The notes under the pieces were generated by a model that was not told the DNA's origin, searched no databases, and worked only from the letters and a program-made list of their open reading frames with translations. From positions 1 to 36,830 of the forward strand of contig VBNH01000092.1 in NCBI GenBank assembly GCA_005878095.1: a stretch of 36,830 nucleotides of DNA, in the 5' to 3' direction. The translations under genes and the position numbers were made by a program. Within the stretch, counting starts at the first letter, position 1. Every line of letters starts with the position of its first letter. This document shows positions 8,675-17,043 of the stretch, piece by piece. This DNA comes from Gammaproteobacteria bacterium. GTDB taxonomy: Bacteria > Pseudomonadota > Gammaproteobacteria > Steroidobacterales > Steroidobacteraceae.

Positions 8675-11600
8675 ATGGATGTCTCCCCGATCCTCGCTCC
8701 CCTGAACGAGGCGCAGCGCGCCGCCGTCACGGCCCCCTTGGGTCCGGTGCTGGTGCTGGCCGGGGCGGGCAGCGGCAAGACCCGCGTGCTGACGCACCGG
8801 ATCGCCTGGGTGATCCAGGCCGAGGGCGTATCCCCGCACGGGATCCTCGCGGTGACCTTCACCAACAAGGCCGCGGGCGAGATGCGCGCGCGCGTCGAGC
8901 GGCTGCTCGGGGTGCCGGGCGGCGCCTTGTGGATCGGCACCTTTCACGGCATCGCGCACCGGCTGCTGCGGTTGCACTGGCGCGAGGCGAAGCTCGCGCA
9001 GGGATTCCAGATCATGGATTCCGAGGATCAGCAGCGCCTCATCAAGAAGGTCCTGAAGGCGTCCGATCTCGACGAGACGCGCTGGGTGCCGCGCGAGGTG
9101 CAGTGGTTCATCAACTCCAACAAGGACGAAGGCCGCCGCCCGCAGCATCTCAAGGACGCCAACGACCCCACCCGCAGCCAGCTCATCAGGCTGTACGCCG
9201 CGTACGAGGAGGCCTGCACGCGCGCCGGGGTGGTGGACTTCGCGGAGCTGCTGCTGCGCGCCTTCGAGATGTGGCGGGACAACCCGGAACTGCTGGCGCA
9301 CTACCGGCAGCGCTTCCGGCACGTGCTGGTCGATGAGTTCCAGGACACCAACGCCATCCAGTACGAGTGGATTAAGCAGCTCGCCGCGCCAGGGCCGCTG
9401 GCTGCGCCAGGGCAGCACGCGGCATCGGCCCGCTCGGCCGCTGCGGCGGCCGCGAGCTGCCCGTTTGTGGTGGGGGACGACGACCAGTGCCTTGCAGCGG
9501 GCACCCCGGTCACGCTGGCGGACGGGTCGAAGCGGCCCATCGAGGCCGTCTCGCCCGGTGATCTGGTGATGTCGAGCTATGGCAGCGGCGCGTTGCGACC
9601 CGCGAAGGTTACCGAGCGGCTTGCCCGCGAGCGCAGCGGACGCATGCTCACGCTGTATATGCGCTCTGGACGGTCAATTTGCTCTACACCGGAGCACACG
9701 CACTTTGCCGGCTATCTCCTCGGCGAGACTCCCCAGACGTACTTTCTGTACCTCATGCACAAGGAAAGGGTGGGCTGGCGCCTCGGCACTTCGCAGGTCT
9801 ATACGAACGGCCAAGAGAAACCCATGGTGGGTTTCAAGCAGCGCTCGGCACAAGAACACGCCGACGACACGTGGATCATTCGTACTCACTCAACCGAGAA
9901 CGACGCCAGGCTTGACGAAATACTGACGTCGCTGCGGTACGGGTTGCCGACGTTGCCTTTTTCACCTCGCAAGGGCAAAGCGGTTAATGGACTCGTGCAC
10001 GACGCGAAATATATCTCGCACTTATTCCAATCTTTGGACACGGATGCCGCGGCTCTGAGACTCCTGGAGGACGTAGGGTTGGACCCCGAGCAGCCGCACT
10101 ATCGACCACGAGGTCGAAATTCCAACCGACACAACATCGTGATCACCTTGTGCGCGGGCCGTCGGGGCGCAAGCCCCATGCATCGAATCTCGGTTGCGGG
10201 CGGCGCGCGCGCCGTGCGCGGGATCCTCGAAGCGCAGGGTCTCAGTGTGCGTGCGGCCAAGCACAACCACGGGAGTTGGCGGTTCGAGACGGTGCGCAAG
10301 GACTTTGGCGAGCTGATGACGATCGCGAGGCGCATCCGCGATGAGCTCGACGCGCGATTGGTGCTGCAAGGGCTCATGTACAAGCGCTCGCTGCCCTTCG
10401 TCACGGCTTCGGCTATCCGACCCGGCATGGTGGTCGCGACCGACGCGAACAGCTTCGACGTCGTGGAGCGCATCGAGGCGCAGCCATACACGGGCGAGGT
10501 CTATGATCTCAACATCGAGCGCACGCATAACTTCATTGCTGGCGGCGTCATCACGCACAACTCGATTTATCGCTTCCGGGGCGCGAGCGCCCGGCACCTC
10601 GAGCAGTTCCGCCGCGACTACCCTGCGGCTCAGTTGTTCCGCCTCGAGCAGAACTACCGCTCCACCGGCACCATCCTGGAAGCGGCCAACGGGCTCATCG
10701 CCCATAACGCCGGCCGCCTCGGCAAGAAACTCTGGACCAGCGGCGCGCGCGGCGAGCCGATCCGCCTCTACACCGCCTTCAACGAGCGCGACGAGGCGGA
10801 GTTCGTCACGCACCGCATCCGCGAATGGGTGGCGGGCGGCGGACAGCGGCGCGAGCTCGCCATCCTGTACCGCTCCAACGCCCAGTCGCGCGTGTTCGAA
10901 GAGGCGTTTCTGTCGGCGCGCGTGCCGTACCGCGTGTACGGCGGCCTGCGGTTCTTCGAGCGCGCGGAAATCAAGGACGCGCTCGCCTACCTGCGGCTCA
11001 TTGCCAACCGCAACGATGACGCCTCCTTCGAGCGCGTGGTGAACCTGCCGACGCGCGGCGTGGGCGCGAAGAGCCTCGAGGTGCTGCGCGAGTATGCGCG
11101 GGGAGCCGGCTGCTCGTTGTGGCAGGCGGCCGCGGCCTCGAGCAGCGGCGGCGGCGCGCTCGGCGCCAAGGCGGGCGGCGCCATCCACGGCTTCCGCGCG
11201 CTCATCGAGCGCCTCGCCGGCGAGAGCCGCGGCCTCGCGCTGCACGAGCAGGTCGATCAGGTGTTGAAAGCGAGCGGCCTCATCGAGCACTACCGCCGCG
11301 AGAAGGCCGAGCGCGGCGAAGCGCGCGTCGAGAACCTCGATGAGCTGGTGAGCGCGGCGCGCGGCTTCACCCCCGAGGGCGCGGAGCTGCCGCCGCTCGA
11401 GGCGTTCCTGGCGCACGCCGCGCTCGAGTCCGGCGAAGGCCAGGCGCAGGAGTGGGAGGACTGTGTGCAGATGATGACGCTGCACAGCGCCAAGGGGCTG
11501 GAGTTCCCGGTGGTGTTCCTGTGCGGCATGGAGGAAGGGCTGTTCCCGCATCAGCGCTCGCTCACCGACCTCGACGGCCTGGAGGAAGAGCGCCGGCTGT

Positions 11601-11965
11601 GTTATGTCGGCATGACACGCGCCATGCAGCAGCTGTATCTCTCCTGGGCCGAGCAGCGGCGGCTGCACGGCGTGGACAGCTACGGCCAGGCGTCGCGCTT
11701 CGTGCGCGAGCTCCCGGAGGAGCTGCTGCAGGAGGTGCGCCCGCGCGTGGGTGTGGCGCATCCCAAGGCGGTGGGGCGCTTTCGCTTCGAGGAGCCGGCG
11801 GCGGCCGGCGTGCGGCTCGGGGCGCGGGTGCGGCACGGCAAGTTCGGCGAGGGCGTGATCCTCAGCGTCGAGGGCAACGGCGCGCAGGCGCGCGTGCAGG
11901 TGAGCTTCGAGCGCCAGGGCACCAAATGGCTGATGGTGCAGTACGCGAATCTCGAGCCGTTGTAG
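8675..11965 (+). CDS. uvrD: DNA helicase II UvrD, interrupted by an in-frame intein
   Basis: The precursor is 1,096 residues. Removing the 358-residue intein (272-629) leaves 738, close to the usual UvrD size. SF1A motifs are present: Walker A in LAGAGSGKTRVLTHR, motif Ia in AVTFTNKAAGEMRAR, Walker B DEFQDTN, motif III GDDDQ/SIYRFRGA split by the intein, motif IV QNYRSTGTI, motif V MTLHSAKGLEFPVVF and motif VI EERRLCYVGMTRA. The C-terminus has the PcrA/UvrD Tudor-like domain (VRHGKFGEGVIL). UvrD unwinds 3'-5' in nucleotide-excision and mismatch repair and removes RecA filaments. Residues 237-263, just before motif III, are an unusual Ala/Pro-rich insertion. A TAGAAT hexamer (8660-8665) lies very close to the ATG, so the transcript leader may be very short. 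Confidence 0.95.
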   Translation: MDVSPILAPLNEAQRAAVTAPLGPVLVLAGAGSGKTRVLTHRIAWVIQAEGVSPHGILAVTFTNKAAGEMRARVERLLGVPGGALWIGTFHGIAHRLLRLHWREAKLAQGFQIMDSEDQQRLIKKVLKASDLDETRWVPREVQWFINSNKDEGRRPQHLKDANDPTRSQLIRLYAAYEEACTRAGVVDFAELLLRAFEMWRDNPELLAHYRQRFRHVLVDEFQDTNAIQYEWIKQLAAPGPLAAPGQHAASARSAAAAAASCPFVVGDDDQCLAAGTPVTLADGSKRPIEAVSPGDLVMSSYGSGALRPAKVTERLARERSGRMLTLYMRSGRSICSTPEHTHFAGYLLGETPQTYFLYLMHKERVGWRLGTSQVYTNGQEKPMVGFKQRSAQEHADDTWIIRTHSTENDARLDEILTSLRYGLPTLPFSPRKGKAVNGLVHDAKYISHLFQSLDTDAAALRLLEDVGLDPEQPHYRPRGRNSNRHNIVITLCAGRRGASPMHRISVAGGARAVRGILEAQGLSVRAAKHNHGSWRFETVRKDFGELMTIARRIRDELDARLVLQGLMYKRSLPFVTASAIRPGMVVATDANSFDVVERIEAQPYTGEVYDLNIERTHNFIAGGVITHNSIYRFRGASARHLEQFRRDYPAAQLFRLEQNYRSTGTILEAANGLIAHNAGRLGKKLWTSGARGEPIRLYTAFNERDEAEFVTHRIREWVAGGGQRRELAILYRSNAQSRVFEEAFLSARVPYRVYGGLRFFERAEIKDALAYLRLIANRNDDASFERVVNLPTRGVGAKSLEVLREYARGAGCSLWQAAAASSSGGGALGAKAGGAIHGFRALIERLAGESRGLALHEQVDQVLKASGLIEHYRREKAERGEARVENLDELVSAARGFTPEGAELPPLEAFLAHAALESGEGQAQEWEDCVQMMTLHSAKGLEFPVVFLCGMEEGLFPHQRSLTDLDGLEEERRLCYVGMTRAMQQLYLSWAEQRRLHGVDSYGQASRFVRELPEELLQEVRPRVGVAHPKAVGRFRFEEPAAAGVRLGARVRHGKFGEGVILSVEGNGAQARVQVSFERQGTKWLMVQYANLEPL
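9488..10561 (+). mobile_element. Intein within UvrD helicase motif III, with a probable endonuclease-like central domain
   Basis: A 358-residue insertion splits motif III exactly between DDDQ and SIYRFRGA. It begins with Cys (CLAAGTPVTLADGSK, splicing block A) and has block B with its conserved Thr/His (STPEHTHF). It ends with block F (VYDLNIERTHNFIA) and block G (GGVITHN), then extein Ser+1. All residues for protein splicing (Cys1, block-B His, terminal His-Asn, Ser+1) are present, so it should be active. The middle contains YFLYLMHKERVGWRLGTS, about 40 residues on STENDARLDEILTSLRYGLP, and a Lys/Arg-rich part. No LAGLIDADG motif is seen. The spacing of the Tyr, Gly-Arg-Gly and Glu recalls a GIY-YIG nuclease, but this is inference. 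Similar inteins occur, from memory, in actinobacterial UvrD proteins. Confidence 0.93.
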
Positions 11966-11971
11966 GTCAGC

Positions 11972-13342
11972 ATGAAAATCCTCATCCTCGGCGCCGGTCA
12001 GGTGGGTCGCACCGCCGCCGACCACCTGTCGCGCGAAGAGGCCAACGAGGTCACGGTGGTGGACCTGAACGAGGAGGTGCTGCGCGATCTGCAGGACCGG
12101 CTGGACGTACGTACCGTCGCCGGCAACGCCGCCCACCCGACGGTGCTCGAGAGCGCGGGCGCCGCCGAGGCGGACATCATCGTCGCGCTCACCTCGAGCG
12201 ACGAGGTCAACATGATGGCCTGCGAAGTGGCGTTCACGCTGTTTCGCACCCCGACCAAGATCGCGCGCATCCGCGCGGCCGACTACACCAGCCACGCGGC
12301 GCTGTTCGGCGCCGAGGGGCTGTCGGTCGATGTGTTCATCAACCCCGAGCAGCTGGTGACCGAATACGTCGAGCGTCTCATCTATCACCCCGGCACGCTG
12401 CAGGTGCTGGATTTCGCCGACGGCAAGGTGCGCCTGGTCGGCGTGCGGGCGCAGCGCGACGGCCTCCTGGTCGGTCAGAGTCTGCGCGAGCTGGCGCGCC
12501 ACCTGCCCAAGGTGGAGGTGCGCGTGGTGGCCATCTACCGCGACGGCCGCGGCGTTGCGCCCGAGGGCGACACCGTCGTGCAGGAGGGGGATGAGATATT
12601 CTTCCTGGCCGCGCGCCACGACATCCGCCGCGTCATGAGCGAATTGCGCCACGCCGACGACCCGGCGCGGCGCATCGTCATCGCCGGCGGCGGCAACATC
12701 GGCCTGCGCCTCGCCACGACCCTCGAGCCGCACAACCAGGTGAAGATCATCGAGCGCGATGCGCGCCGCGCTCGCCGCATCGCCGAGCTGCTGGAAAACG
12801 CCATCGTGCTGCACGGCGATGCCGCGGACGAGGAGCTGCTGATCGAGGAGAACATCGACAGCGCGGATGTGTTTGCGGCGCTGACCAACTCGGAGGAGGC
12901 CAACATCCTCTCGGCGATGCTCGCCAAACGCCTGGGTGCGCGCAAGGCGATCGCGCTCATCAACAAGCCCTCGTATACCGAGCTGGTCGAGAGCAGCAGC
13001 ATCGACATCGCCGTCTCGCCGCAGACCGTCACCATCGGCTCGCTGCTCGCCTACGTGCGCCGCGGCGACGTGGTACGCGTGCATGCGCTGAAGCGCGGCG
13101 CCGCCGAGGCGCTGGAGGCGATCGTGCACGGCGACGAGCGCAGCTCGCGCGTGGTCGGCAAGATGGTGGGGCAGATCCCGCTGCCCGAAGGCGCCTCCAT
13201 CGGTGCGGTGGTGCGCGGCGAGGAAGTCATCATGGCGCACCACGACACACGGGTAGCGGCCGACGACCATGTGATCCTGTTCCTCGCCGACCGCCGGCAC
13301 CTCGAGGCGGTCGAACGCCTGTTCCTGCGTTCGCCCCGCTAG
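11972..13342 (+). CDS. trkA: Trk potassium-uptake regulatory subunit TrkA
   Basis: A 456-residue protein made of two RCK units, the standard TrkA arrangement. The first has the nucleotide-binding loop ILGAGQVGRTAADHL at the N-terminus, followed by an acidic strand end (VVDLNEE). The second has VIAGGGNIGLRLATTLEP at about residue 235. Each Rossmann fold is followed by a TrkA-C domain (for example GQSLRELARHLPKVEVRVVAIYRDG). TrkA sits on the cytoplasmic face of the TrkH channel and gates K+ uptake in response to NAD(H)/ATP. The ATG is 6 bp after the uvrD stop, and trkH follows 12 bp downstream, so the three may share a transcript. Confidence 0.96.
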   Translation: MKILILGAGQVGRTAADHLSREEANEVTVVDLNEEVLRDLQDRLDVRTVAGNAAHPTVLESAGAAEADIIVALTSSDEVNMMACEVAFTLFRTPTKIARIRAADYTSHAALFGAEGLSVDVFINPEQLVTEYVERLIYHPGTLQVLDFADGKVRLVGVRAQRDGLLVGQSLRELARHLPKVEVRVVAIYRDGRGVAPEGDTVVQEGDEIFFLAARHDIRRVMSELRHADDPARRIVIAGGGNIGLRLATTLEPHNQVKIIERDARRARRIAELLENAIVLHGDAADEELLIEENIDSADVFAALTNSEEANILSAMLAKRLGARKAIALINKPSYTELVESSSIDIAVSPQTVTIGSLLAYVRRGDVVRVHALKRGAAEALEAIVHGDERSSRVVGKMVGQIPLPEGASIGAVVRGEEVIMAHHDTRVAADDHVILFLADRRHLEAVERLFLRSPR

Positions 13343-13354
13343 GAAAGCGCGGCG

Positions 13355-14803
13355 GTGCTCGCGGTGGCGCACGTTCTGGGGTTGCTGCTGGCGACCTTCG
13401 CGCTCGCCTACGCCCTGCCGGTCGGCTGTTCGCTGCTCATGGGCGACGGTCTGTGGCCGAAATTCCTGTTGGCCGCGGCGCTCACCGCCGGCTGCGGCCT
13501 GGTGCTGGCGGGCGCGACGCTGCGCCCGCGGCGGGCGCTGAAGGCGCGCGACGGCTTCCTGCTGCTCACGCTCGGCTGGCTGCTCCTGCCGGGCGCCGCG
13601 GCGCTGCCGCTGCTGCTGGCGCTGCCGGACCTGAGCTTCACCGGCGCGTTCTTCGAGGCCATGTCCGGGCTCACCACCACCGGCTCCACGGTGCTGAACG
13701 GGCTCGATCAGCTGCCGCCGTCGCTGAATTTCTGGCGTCATGCGCTGCACTGGTTCGGCGGGCTCGGCGTCATCGTCATGGCGCTCGCGGTGCTGCCGGT
13801 GCTCGGCGTGGGCGGCATGCAGCTGTACAAGGGGCAGGCGCCGGGGGCGATGAAGGACGAGCGGCTGGCGCCGCGCATCACCGAGACCGCGAAATCGCTG
13901 TGGCTGGTGTATGCGCTCATCACCCTTGCTGGCATCGCGGCGCTACGCATGTGCGGCATGTCGTGGTTCGACGCCATCTGCCATGCCTTCTCGGCGGTGG
14001 GGCTGGGCGGCTTTTCCACCCACGACCGCAGCATCGCGTACTTCGGCTCCCCGGCGATCGAGGCGGTGCTGATCGTGCTGATGCTGATCGCGTCGCTGAA
14101 CTTCGCGCGTCACTTCATCGCGCTGCGGCGCCTGTCACTGGAGAGCTACCAGGTCGACCCGGAGTGCAAGGCGATATTCGCGCTGCTGGCGGTGAGCGTG
14201 GTCGGGATCGCGGTGCTGCTCACCCGCAACGACGTGTATGCGGATTTCTCCACCGCGCTGCGCCACTCGGCGTTCAACGTCATCTCCCAGGCGAGCACCA
14301 GCGGCCTCACCACCCAGGACTATCAGCGCTGGCCGGTGTTCGCGCCCTACTGGATGCTGTTCCTCTCCTGCATCGTGTGCAGCACCGGCTCGACCGGAGG
14401 CGGCATCAAGATGTTCCGCACGCTGCTGCTGACGCGCCAGGCGGGCCGCGAGCTCAAGCTCCTCATTCATCCGGCCGCCATGGCGCCGGTGCGCATCGGC
14501 GGCCGGCCCATCCCGGACGGCGTGGGGCACGCGGTGCTGGCGTTCATTTTCCTGTATTTCATGACGGTGGTGCTGCTCACCTTCGCGATGCTGCTGACCG
14601 GGCTCGACTTCGACTCCTCCATGAGCGCGGTCATCGCCTCGATCAACAACACCGCACACGGCTTCGGGCCGCCGGGCGCGGTGTACAACTTCCATGCGCT
14701 CACCGCCCAGCAGACCTGGATCTGCACGGCGGCGATGCTGCTCGGAAGACTGGAGATCTTCAGCGTGCTCGTGCTGTTCCGGCCGGCGTACTGGCGCAAG
14801 TAG
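13355..14803 (+). CDS. trkH: Trk potassium-uptake channel subunit TrkH
   Basis: A 482-residue polytopic inner-membrane protein with the four pore-loop repeats of the Trk/Ktr/HKT superfamily: SGLTTTGSTV, FSAVGLGGFSTH, ASTSGLTTQDY and NNTAHGFGPPG. Each carries the selectivity-filter glycine. TrkH forms the K+-translocating dimer that associates with the TrkA ring encoded just upstream. The start is a GTG 12 bp after trkA. The long N-terminal hydrophobic segment (VLGLLLATFALAYALPVG) begins right after it. It converges on the CBS-domain gene with 65 bp between the stops. Confidence 0.95.
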   Translation: MLAVAHVLGLLLATFALAYALPVGCSLLMGDGLWPKFLLAAALTAGCGLVLAGATLRPRRALKARDGFLLLTLGWLLLPGAAALPLLLALPDLSFTGAFFEAMSGLTTTGSTVLNGLDQLPPSLNFWRHALHWFGGLGVIVMALAVLPVLGVGGMQLYKGQAPGAMKDERLAPRITETAKSLWLVYALITLAGIAALRMCGMSWFDAICHAFSAVGLGGFSTHDRSIAYFGSPAIEAVLIVLMLIASLNFARHFIALRRLSLESYQVDPECKAIFALLAVSVVGIAVLLTRNDVYADFSTALRHSAFNVISQASTSGLTTQDYQRWPVFAPYWMLFLSCIVCSTGSTGGGIKMFRTLLLTRQAGRELKLLIHPAAMAPVRIGGRPIPDGVGHAVLAFIFLYFMTVVLLTFAMLLTGLDFDSSMSAVIASINNTAHGFGPPGAVYNFHALTAQQTWICTAAMLLGRLEIFSVLVLFRPAYWRK

Positions 14804-14868
14804 CCGGGCAGGCGCAGCGCGCCGGTGAGCGGTGCGGCGGGCGCGCCGCTTGACCCCAAAGGGCCATA

Positions 14869-15303
14869 TCAGCTGTGAATGTAACTCTCGAGCTGCTCGA
14901 TCTGCTGCTGCTGCTCGGCGATGACCGCCTTCACCAGGTCGCCGATCGATACCATGCCGACGACGCGGCCCGCCTCGACCACCGGCAGGTGGCGCACGCG
15001 CTTGTCGGTGACCAGCTGCATGCACTGCTGCACCGAGGTATCGGGCGACACCGTGAGCACCTGTGAGGTCATGATGTCGCGCACCGGCGTGTCGCTGGAG
15101 GAGCGCCCGCGCAGGATGACCTTGCGGGCGTAGTCGCGCTCCGAGACGATGCCGGCGAGCGCCTCGCCCTTCATGACCAGCAGCGCCCCGATGTGATGCT
15201 CGGCCATGAGGCGGATCGCCTCCAGCACCGGAGCCTGGGGCCCCACTGAAAAAACCTGCCGACCCTTGCCCTCGAGCAACTGGCGCACAGTAGTCATGAG
15301 CAT
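14869..15303 (-). CDS. Two-CBS-domain protein
   Basis: A 144-residue cytoplasmic protein that is essentially a tandem pair of CBS motifs (Bateman module). CBS1 covers about residues 8-60, with the signature HHIGALLVMKGEALAGIVSERDYARKV, and CBS2 about 75-127, with DKRVRHLPVVEAGRVVGMVSIGDLVKAV. A Gln/Glu-rich helix (IAEQQQQIEQLESYI) ends the protein. Such stand-alone CBS proteins bind adenine nucleotides and act as energy sensors, usually by touching a partner enzyme or transporter. No partner is evident here, though the neighbouring Trk system is one possibility. Confidence 0.9.
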   Translation of the reverse strand: MLMTTVRQLLEGKGRQVFSVGPQAPVLEAIRLMAEHHIGALLVMKGEALAGIVSERDYARKVILRGRSSSDTPVRDIMTSQVLTVSPDTSVQQCMQLVTDKRVRHLPVVEAGRVVGMVSIGDLVKAVIAEQQQQIEQLESYIHS

Positions 15304-15320
15304 CTCCCGCAGTTTCGAGC

Positions 15321-16043
15321 CTAACGTGCCGTGGGGCTCACTTCCACCGTGAGCATGACGTCGGCGGTCACGTCCAGAGTCCCCGCCTCCACCGGCGTCG
15401 GTGCGGCCGCGGTCACCATCGTGCGCGGCGCTCCCATGTAAGCGCGCACCGGTATCACGCGCGGACTGTTCTCCTCGACGCTGAGCACGCGCACCACCTT
15501 CAGGCCCAGCGCCGCGGCGAGCACGTCGGCCTCGGCGCGCGCCCGGGTCGCCGCCTGGCGCAGCGCCGCGGTGCGCACCGCGTCCTGATCGCGCAGCGTG
15601 AACTGGATGCCCTGCACGTGATTGGCGCCGGCCTGCGTCGCGCTGTCGATGACCGTGCCGATCTTGGTTAGGTCATCGAGCGTCACCTGCACCACGTTCA
15701 GCGCGCTGTAGCCGGTGATCGTCGGCTCCTCGCCGTTCGGGTGGTACTGGTAGGTCGGATTGAGCGAGTAGCTGATGGTCTTCAGGTCCGCCGCGGGACC
15801 GGTGGCCTTGCGCACCGCCGCCAGCATCGCGTCCACCTGACGCGCGTTCTGCGCCGCCGCCTCCTGCGATTGCGCCGCCCGCGTGCTCACGCCGATGTCG
15901 ATCTGGACGCGATCGGGCCGGGCGGTGACCTTGGCGTCTCCCGTGACGCGAATCGACGACACGGGCGAGGCCGGCGAGGGTTGTGCGCGTGCCGACGATT
16001 GCGCCACGGCGCACGCGAGCATGACCGCGACCAGACAGCGCAT
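15321..16043 (-). CDS. Periplasmic SIMPL-domain (DUF541) protein
   Basis: About 240 residues, with a signal peptide (MRCLVAVMLACAVAQSSARAQ) and then a single SIMPL/DUF541 domain, recognised by ISVRGDAKV-like SIRVTGDAKVTARPDRVQIDIGVST, the YSLNPTYQYHPNG segment and ARARAEADVLAAALGLKVVRVLSV near the end. E. coli YggE is the best-studied relative and lowers oxidative stress by an unclear mechanism. Upstream in-frame ATGs exist at 16064 and 16070. A TACAAT hexamer (minus strand, 16071-16076) would place transcription start near 16063, which favours the ATG at 16043. It lies divergent to the CheD-like gene. Confidence 0.85.
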   Translation of the reverse strand: MRCLVAVMLACAVAQSSARAQPSPASPVSSIRVTGDAKVTARPDRVQIDIGVSTRAAQSQEAAAQNARQVDAMLAAVRKATGPAADLKTISYSLNPTYQYHPNGEEPTITGYSALNVVQVTLDDLTKIGTVIDSATQAGANHVQGIQFTLRDQDAVRTAALRQAATRARAEADVLAAALGLKVVRVLSVEENSPRVIPVRAYMGAPRTMVTAAAPTPVEAGTLDVTADVMLTVEVSPTAR

Positions 16044-16122
16044 GTTCCCCAGAGCGCAGCCCATGGGCATATTGTACCCGTGCTTCGTGCGGCAGTTCAT
16101 GGTTTGGGCAGGAGAAGCGCGC

Positions 16123-16605
16123 ATGCTCATCCAGCGCGGTATACAACGGTGCATGACAAATGCGGAACTTCATGTTGCACCCGATCGGTTCGAAATCAGC
16201 TCCGGCGAAGCGCTGCTGGTAGCCGAGCTGCGCTCGGCGATCGCGGTGTGCGTGTACGACGCAGACGAGGAGGCCGGGGCGCTGTTGCACCTGCGCTGCA
16301 TCGTCAGGCACTCCAAGCCCGCCGACGTCACCGACACGACCCTCGCCACCGAGCTGCTGCTGCTGCACCGCTGCCTGGAATCGCTGCGCGAGAGCGCGCC
16401 CGCGGCGCGCCGCCTGCAGGCGCGAATCGTGGTCCATCTCGTGGACACGCCGCAGGTGAACCCGGCCTGCGACATCGTCATCAAGCTGGTGCGCCATTAC
16501 CTCGAGGACGCCGGCGTGCAGGTGCTGCCCGAAGACATCGCGGCGGGCCCGGCGCGCACGCTGCGCTTCCGGCCGGCCATGGGGTGGGTACACACGCGCG
16601 CCTGA
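16123..16605 (+). CDS. CheD-like protein lacking the catalytic cysteine
   Basis: 160 residues whose layout follows the chemoreceptor glutamine deamidase CheD: an N-terminal ISSGEALLV strand, an AVCVYD strand, ALLHLRCIV, LLLHRCLESLRE, LQARIVVHLVD, IKLVRHYLEDAGVQVLPEDI, and a final RTLRFRPAMGWVHTR. In CheD the catalytic Cys sits in the loop LGLGSCVAVC. Here the matching segment reads LRSAIAVCVYD, so Cys becomes Ala and the upstream Thr is also absent, while the His is kept. The alignment is mine, by eye. If right, this is a non-catalytic relative, perhaps a binding or regulatory protein. AGGAG 8 bases upstream selects the ATG at 16123 over 16153. No chemotaxis genes are nearby. Confidence 0.6.
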   Translation: MLIQRGIQRCMTNAELHVAPDRFEISSGEALLVAELRSAIAVCVYDADEEAGALLHLRCIVRHSKPADVTDTTLATELLLLHRCLESLRESAPAARRLQARIVVHLVDTPQVNPACDIVIKLVRHYLEDAGVQVLPEDIAAGPARTLRFRPAMGWVHTRA

Positions 16606-16617
16606 GTGAGGCCGCGC

Positions 16618-17043
16618 ATGCGACGCGCACGCGAAGCAGCGGTGCCGCCGGAGGTGCGCACCGCCCTCGAACGGCTGCTGGGGACGAGCATCGCCGAGGT
16701 CCGGGTGATCGAGCATTCCTGGTTCGTGCGCCTGCACGGCCGTGCGGTGGCGACCACGCGCCGCGGGCGCATCTACCTGCGCGGCAGCGCCGCCGACTTC
16801 TTCGCCGACCCGTGGCTGCTGCTGCACGAGTACTGTCACGTCATCAGGCAGTGGCAGCCGGGCGAGCTCACCGCGGCACGCTACCTCATCGAGTGCCTGC
16901 GGCGCGGCTACTGGAACAACCGCTTCGAAGTCGAGGCGCGCGCTTTCGCGGACGCGCACCTGGCCCAGCTGCACGCGCTGCTGGCGGGCGCGCCGCCGCC
17001 ACCGGCCGCGGTGCCTTATCCCAGCAGCGCCTCGCGCCGGTAG
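16618..17043 (+). CDS. Small HExxH-motif (DUF4157-like) putative metalloprotease-type protein
   Basis: 141 residues from the ATG at 16618 (a GTG at 16606 is an alternative, directly after the preceding stop). The core is [16 protein letters not shown], a HEXXH zinc-binding motif in a helix. It is followed about 25 residues later by [14 protein letters not shown], whose Glu could be the third ligand, as in gluzincin-like DUF4157 domains. There is no signal peptide, so it is predicted cytoplasmic. The tail is Pro/Ala-rich. It starts 12 bp after the CheD-like gene and probably shares its transcript. Its 3' end overlaps the convergent ABC permease gene by 28 bp. Function unknown. Confidence 0.65.
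   Translation: MRRAREAAVPPEVRTALERLLGTSIAEVRVIEHSWFVRLHGRAVATTRRGRIYLRGSAADFFADPWLLLHEYCHVIRQWQPGELTAARYLIECLRRGYWNNRFEVEARAFADAHLAQLHALLAGAPPPPAAVPYPSSASRR

Noticed and set aside
10022-13750. A 1,242-codon open frame on the minus strand opposite uvrD and trkA, and similar long antisense frames (e.g. 4302-6095, 7547-9418).
   Set aside because: They lie opposite well-supported genes, have composition typical of shadow frames in GC-rich DNA (His/Arg/Gln-rich) and no recognisable domain.
14804-14868. Possible terminator hairpin between the trkH and CBS-gene stops (GCGCGCC and GGGCGCGC arms).
   Set aside because: Long loop, no T-run on either strand; GC-rich complementarity is expected here by chance.
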